Positions 5,176 through 8,260 of a stretch of DNA of 8,260 bases are shown here, one piece after another. A program made the position numbers and the translations under genes. Each line of letters begins with the position of its first letter. The first letter of the stretch is position 1. The notes under the pieces are model-generated. The model made no database searches and was not told the origin of the DNA. It saw only the letters and a program-made list of their open reading frames with translations. This stretch comes from Verrucomicrobiales bacterium (GTDB lineage: Bacteria; Verrucomicrobiota; Verrucomicrobiia; Limisphaerales; JAFMIX01), in contig JAFMIX010000086.1 in assembly GCA_017853785.1 (NCBI GenBank), positions 1 through 8,260 of the forward strand. The letters run 5' to 3'.

Positions 5176-7282
5176 AGGGCTTATTGTCAGCAGCGGACTG
5201 CTCCAGCATTTTTTCAAGTTGGGCGTTGCGGCCTTGGCCGGCGGCGAGCGCCTTCTGGTAATGCCAGCGGGCGAGTTCCACCTGCGGCGGGTTTTGGGTG
5301 AGGTAGATGACAGCGAGGTTGTTGTGAGCGCTGCCGTATTCGGGGTCAAGCTGGATGGCTTTGCGCAAGGCGGCTTCGGCGGAAGCGCGCTGGCCTTTCT
5401 CGCTCAAGGTGACGCCGAGGAAATTCTGAATCTCGGGGTCTTTAGGGTTGAGTTCGGCGGCGTGGCTCAAGGCATCGAGCGCCTGATCGTATTTGCCCTG
5501 GCGGAACCGGAGGTTGCCCAGCACCCCGAGGCTGAAGCCGTCGTTGGGCTTGAGCGCGAGGGCGGCCTGAAGATGCTTCTCGGCGTCGGCGAGTTCGTTC
5601 AATTCCAGTTCAATCGTGGCGAGATTGCCGAGGGTGTAGACGTTGCGGCTGTCGAGCTGGAGGACTTCGAGATATTTCGCGCGGGCCTCGGCGTAATTGC
5701 GCTGGGTGAACAGGCGCTGGGCGTCGGCGATAAGGTCGGTCGCGCCTTCAGGCAACTTGGGGCGGGTTTTCTTGTCACCGCCGGTGCTGGCGAGCGAGGC
5801 GGCTTCCGGGCGGCGGAACAACGCAAGTTCTTCTGCGGTGAAAGGAACCGGGGTGGCTTCGAGGACTTTGACCTTGGCGCGGAGTTTGGCGAGCTGGGTC
5901 TGGAGCTGTTCGAGCGCGATCTGATTTTCAGCATCCTGATTGGTGCTGGTGTTGCTGGTCTTGCGCATGGCCAGCTGCTTGGTGAGCCTGGCGTTCTCCG
6001 TGCGCAGGCCTTCGACGTCGACCCCGGCGTTGCTGGCAAGGCTGCTCAGCTGTTTCTGGAGCGAGAGGTTGGTCTGGGTGAGACGTTCATTGAGTTTGGC
6101 CTGCCGGGCAATTCTGAGATTCGCCTCGGAGATGAGGATGATGGCGGCCTCGGTCTGGATGGTGTATTTGCGCTTGAGGGTGGCGAGGGACTGGCGGGTC
6201 TGTTCCAGCTCCTTGGCGGTGTGGTTGGCCGCGGCAAGTTGTTTCTCCATCACCGCTTTTTCCTGCGCGAGGCGGGCGGAAATTTCGGTCTGCGCTTTGA
6301 GCTTGCGGGTCAAAGTCTCGAGTTCCAGGCGATTCTGAGCGAGTTGAACGGTGTTGGTGAGGCGGATGCCATCCGAAGTGCCCTTTTCCAAGCCGGCCCG
6401 AAGGAGCGCGTTTTCCTTCTGCAACTGCTTGAGCTTTTCCTCGGCCTGCGCGAGTTGCCGGGCGTCGGCGCTGTTGGCTTGAGCGGCCAAGGCTGCCCTC
6501 AATCTGGCCTGCAAGTCGGCGCGTTCTGCTTCCACCTGCTTGAGCTGTTCCAACAGCGGGGCGGTGGGGTTGGAATTGGTTCCGGCTTTGTTTTCGGCGA
6601 TGGTGGTGGTGAGTTGCTTCTGCAGGTTCTCCTTTTCCTGGGTGAGCGCGGCGATGGCCTTATTGTTGTCCTCGAGTTTGCTCCGGGCTTGGGCGAGTTC
6701 GGCACTCGCGCGCTCCAAGGCGGCGGGATCCACTGTGGGAACGGTATCGAGCTTCTGAAGCCGGAGGGAGGACTTGAGGATTTGGTTCTCGTCGGTCAGC
6801 TTCTGGATTTTGGCCTGCGCCTCCGTAAGGGATTGAGAGGGATCATTGGCGGCGGCAGCCTTGAGTTTGGCTTCCAATGCGGCTTTCTCGTTCTCGGCCT
6901 GTTGCAAATCTTCGCGCAACGCCTTCACCTGCGCGAGCGTCGCCGCCGCCGGCGGAGGTTCGACGGCTTTGGCGGTCGTTTCGGGGGTGGTTTCCGCGCT
7001 GGACTTGGATTGGGCCGAGCCGGTTTTGCCGGCGAGATAATTCAACCGGAATTCGACAATCTTGACGTTCCACGTCGGGAATTCCTTCTGGAATTTCACC
7101 AAGGCGGTCTGGGCCTCGGCGTATTTGGCCTGGGCTTCCTTGGCATTGTTATTTTCCACCAAACCATCGGCCTGCTGGATCAGGTCGTAAATGGCGATGT
7201 AGCGGTCATCCGGCGCGTCCTGCGCGGCGACCCCAAACGGAAACAGCAACCAAGCCACCGCAATGGAAAATACAAACTTCAT
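5174..7282 (-). CDS. Exported coiled-coil protein with C-terminal TPR repeats
   Basis: The 702-residue product has three parts. Residues 1-20 (MKFVFSIAVAWLLFPFGVAA) are a signal peptide cleaved near VAA-Q, with no lipobox cysteine, so the protein is probably periplasmic. Residues 27-87 form a short helical domain. After a Thr/Ala/Pro linker (about 88-115), residues 116-475 are almost continuous heptad-like Gln/Glu/Lys/Leu/Ala sequence, a long coiled coil broken by short linkers near 180, 235 and 303. Residues about 512-680 hold about five TPRs, for example YAEARAKYLEVLQLD and ASAEAALRKAIQLDPEYGSA. The plan recalls CpoB/YbgF (signal peptide, coiled coil, TPR; cell-division and envelope coordination in E. 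coli), but the coil is far longer and homology is not shown. The ATG at 7282 has no Shine-Dalgarno site; a likely promoter lies about 20 bp upstream, implying a very short leader. It is divergent from rpsB and upstream of the cytochrome gene. Confidence 0.85.
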   Translation of the reverse strand: MKFVFSIAVAWLLFPFGVAAQDAPDDRYIAIYDLIQQADGLVENNNAKEAQAKYAEAQTALVKFQKEFPTWNVKIVEFRLNYLAGKTGSAQSKSSAETTPETTAKAVEPPPAAATLAQVKALREDLQQAENEKAALEAKLKAAAANDPSQSLTEAQAKIQKLTDENQILKSSLRLQKLDTVPTVDPAALERASAELAQARSKLEDNNKAIAALTQEKENLQKQLTTTIAENKAGTNSNPTAPLLEQLKQVEAERADLQARLRAALAAQANSADARQLAQAEEKLKQLQKENALLRAGLEKGTSDGIRLTNTVQLAQNRLELETLTRKLKAQTEISARLAQEKAVMEKQLAAANHTAKELEQTRQSLATLKRKYTIQTEAAIILISEANLRIARQAKLNERLTQTNLSLQKQLSSLASNAGVDVEGLRTENARLTKQLAMRKTSNTSTNQDAENQIALEQLQTQLAKLRAKVKVLEATPVPFTAEELALFRRPEAASLASTGGDKKTRPKLPEGATDLIADAQRLFTQRNYAEARAKYLEVLQLDSRNVYTLGNLATIELELNELADAEKHLQAALALKPNDGFSLGVLGNLRFRQGKYDQALDALSHAAELNPKDPEIQNFLGVTLSEKGQRASAEAALRKAIQLDPEYGSAHNNLAVIYLTQNPPQVELARWHYQKALAAGQGRNAQLEKMLEQSAADNKP

Positions 7283-7300
7283 ACGATTAGTTGGAACGGC

Positions 7301-7329
7301 ACGCTATCAAAGCCCCTCCGGCTTGGCAA
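7301..7329 (-). promoter_or_regulatory. Candidate promoter of the coiled-coil/TPR gene
   Basis: On the minus strand TTGCCA (7329-7324, five of six bases of the -35 consensus) is followed after 17 bp by TAGCGT (7306-7301, a TANNNT -10). The expected start point near 7294 gives a leader of about 12 nt, which fits the absence of a Shine-Dalgarno site. Confidence 0.45.
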
Positions 7330-7407
7330 TCATCAGATGCCGCCCAAACCACGCGCCCGCCTTGCAATCCCCACACAACCACCAAAGCACAAACCCGGAA
7401 ATAGAGA

Positions 7408-7435
7408 TTGCCCTCCGGCCCGCGCCTGCTACCTT
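7408..7435 (+). promoter_or_regulatory. Candidate promoter of rpsB
   Basis: TTGCCC (7408-7413) and TACCTT (7430-7435) are spaced 16 bp apart and fit a loose TTGnnn/TANNNT promoter. It would give an rpsB leader of about 180 nt. No stronger candidate is visible nearer the gene, but the match is moderate. Confidence 0.3.
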
Positions 7436-7516
7436 ATGCGTCCCTTTGCCGGAGTTTGGCGACAAACGACGGGAGCGGGAAAACGGTTCTGATCCGCATT
7501 GAGTCAATACGGGCCG

Positions 7517-7599
7517 GCTGCGCCATAGCGCAGCAAAGGCGAACCACAACAACATCAAAATCAATCCCGGCTTCCGCGGGATGCCCCGAATGGGGTTTT
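7517..7599 (+). ncRNA. Structured rpsB leader with three hairpins (possible attenuator)
   Basis: Three hairpins follow one another: GCTGCGC/GCGCAGC (7517-7523 with 7528-7534, loop CATA); ATCCCG/CGGGAT (7564-7569 with 7577-7582); and CCCC/GGGG (7584-7587 with 7592-7595, loop GAAT), the last followed by TTTT (7596-7599). CGGG (7577-7580) can instead pair with CCCG (7585-7588), which would break the second and third stems. Such exclusive pairing is what an attenuator would use. In E. coli the rpsB-tsf mRNA is controlled by S2 itself through its leader; a similar role here is inference. Confidence 0.4.
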
Positions 7600-7603
7600 A
7601 ACC

Positions 7604-7609
7604 AAAGGA
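7604..7609 (+). promoter_or_regulatory. Shine-Dalgarno site of rpsB
   Basis: AAAGGA lies 10 nt before the ATG at 7620 and fixes that start. It begins 5 bases after the TTTT of the third leader hairpin, so leader structure could affect ribosome access. Confidence 0.75.
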
Positions 7610-7619
7610 AAAAATCAGT

Positions 7620-8260
7620 ATGTTAAGCATTGGCGTTCAGGAGCTGTTGGATGCAGGCGTTCACTTCGGCCACCAGACCAAGCGTTGGAATCCCAAGATG
7701 AAGCAATTCATCTTCGACGCCCGCAACGGCATCCACATTATCGACCTCTCGAAAACCGCAGCGCAGCTCGAAGCCGCGTGCAACTTCCTCTCCAGCACCG
7801 TAGCCAAGGGCGGCCGCGTGCTATTCGTCGGCACCAAGAAACAGGCCCAACAGGCCGTCAAGGAAACTGCCATCGCCTGCAACCAGTTTCACGTCACCGA
7901 GCGCTGGCTGGGCGGCACGCTCACCAACTTCCAGACCGTCAAGCGCTCCATCGCCCGCATGAAGGAGATCGAGAAGATGGAAGCCGACGGCTCCATCAAC
8001 CAATACGTCAAGCAGGAGCAATCCATGATCCGCCGCGAACACGCCCGGCAGGTTAAATACTTCGATGGCATCCGCGCCATGGATAAATACCCCGCCGTCA
8101 TGTTCGTCGTGGACATCAAGCGCGAGCACAACGCCATTGCCGAAGCCCGTCGCCTCAAGATCCCCATCGTCGCCCTCGTGGACACCAACTGTGACCCCGA
8201 ACTCGTGGACTTCCCCATCGCCGGCAACGACGACGCCATCCGCTCCGTGCGCCTGATTCT
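7620..8260 (+). CDS. rpsB: 30S ribosomal protein S2 (3' end beyond the window)
   Basis: 213 codons are visible; the bacterial protein usually has about 230-260 residues, so the tail lies past the edge. S2 is a small-subunit protein that joins late in 30S assembly and helps bring in S1. Family signatures appear in order: LLDAGVHFGHQTKRWNPKM (9-27), FIFDARNGIHIIDLSKT (30-46), GGRVLFVGTKKQAQ (64-77), ERWLGGTLTNFQTV (94-107), FVVDIKREHNAIAEARRL (162-179) and LVDTNCDPELVDFPIAGND (186-204), followed by DAIRSVRLI. The central coiled-coil hairpin (about 105-155) is of normal length. The reading frame is intact throughout. The ATG is supported by AAAGGA and by the conserved N-terminus. tsf (elongation factor Ts) commonly follows rpsB but is not in view. 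Confidence 0.98.
   Translation, partial: MLSIGVQELLDAGVHFGHQTKRWNPKMKQFIFDARNGIHIIDLSKTAAQLEAACNFLSSTVAKGGRVLFVGTKKQAQQAVKETAIACNQFHVTERWLGGTLTNFQTVKRSIARMKEIEKMEADGSINQYVKQEQSMIRREHARQVKYFDGIRAMDKYPAVMFVVDIKREHNAIAEARRLKIPIVALVDTNCDPELVDFPIAGNDDAIRSVRLI

Larger units (their letters stand above)
7283..7619. other. Divergent intergenic region without a gene
   Basis: These 337 bp separate the coiled-coil/TPR gene and rpsB. They hold candidate promoters on both strands, three hairpins and the rpsB ribosome-binding site. Short open frames here (72-85 codons) lack domains, Shine-Dalgarno sites and protein-like composition, so I call no gene. No tRNA cloverleaf is visible. Confidence 0.7.

Noticed and set aside
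4667..7492. 941-codon plus-strand open frame opposite the cytochrome and coiled-coil/TPR genes
   Set aside because: Its codons are exactly antiparallel to those of both minus-strand genes, which share one frame. Stops would need the sense codons TTA, CTA or TCA, which these GC-rich genes avoid. The product is Gly/Phe/Leu-rich with no domain, while the sense strand has clear signal peptides, haem and TPR motifs.
7307..7564. 85-codon minus-strand frame in the intergenic region
   Set aside because: It overlaps the likely promoter of the coiled-coil/TPR gene, has no domain and has a mixed composition.
7408..7626. 72-codon plus-strand frame running into the rpsB start
   Set aside because: TTG start, no ribosome site, no recognisable protein; it occupies the rpsB leader and covers its hairpins.
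1..8260. Mobile elements, CRISPR arrays, tRNA/rRNA, toxin-antitoxin or defence genes
   Set aside because: I looked on both strands for transposase-like proteins, terminal inverted repeats, regularly spaced repeats and cloverleaf structures and saw none; the genes are housekeeping or envelope types.

Overview
The window is GC-rich bacterial chromosome, probably from Verrucomicrobiota (a Limisphaerales/Pedosphaera-like lineage is my best guess). The reasons are a planctomycete/verrucomicrobial-type single-haem cytochrome c, a long signal-peptide/coiled-coil/TPR protein, frequent start codons without a Shine-Dalgarno site, and a DnaG with the TOPRIM signature EGQLD. The taxonomic call is inference; there is no 16S gene or other decisive marker.

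Layout. (i) 1-838: the end of a plus-strand gene for a proline-rich protein with C-terminal TPRs; its 5' end is doubtful. (ii) 839-889: a convergent gap with a perfect 9-bp hairpin. (iii) 890-1852, minus strand: a GNAT/BioF2-like acyltransferase that may lack its N-terminal part. (iv) 1853-1959: a divergent intergenic region with a likely cvpA promoter, a nested inverted repeat and a Shine-Dalgarno site. (v) 1960-2637 and 2663-4531, plus strand: cvpA-like membrane protein and dnaG (primase), 25 bp apart and probably co-transcribed. (vi) 4532-4654: a convergent gap with a strong intrinsic terminator serving the minus strand. (vii) 4655-5062 and 5174-7282, minus strand: a small exported cytochrome c and, upstream of it, a 702-residue exported coiled-coil/TPR protein. 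(viii) 7283-7619: a 337-bp divergent regulatory region with candidate promoters on both strands and three consecutive hairpins ahead of rpsB. (ix) 7620 to the window end: rpsB (ribosomal protein S2), 213 codons visible and cut by the edge.

Together the window holds housekeeping information genes (dnaG, rpsB) mixed with envelope-associated genes (CvpA-like protein, cytochrome c, coiled-coil/TPR protein). I see no mobile element, CRISPR array, tRNA, rRNA, phage or defence cassette. The best leads are the structured rpsB leader, the possible N-terminal loss in the acyltransferase, the cvpA-dnaG pairing, and the coiled-coil/TPR plus cytochrome pair. No clear new multi-gene system is visible.
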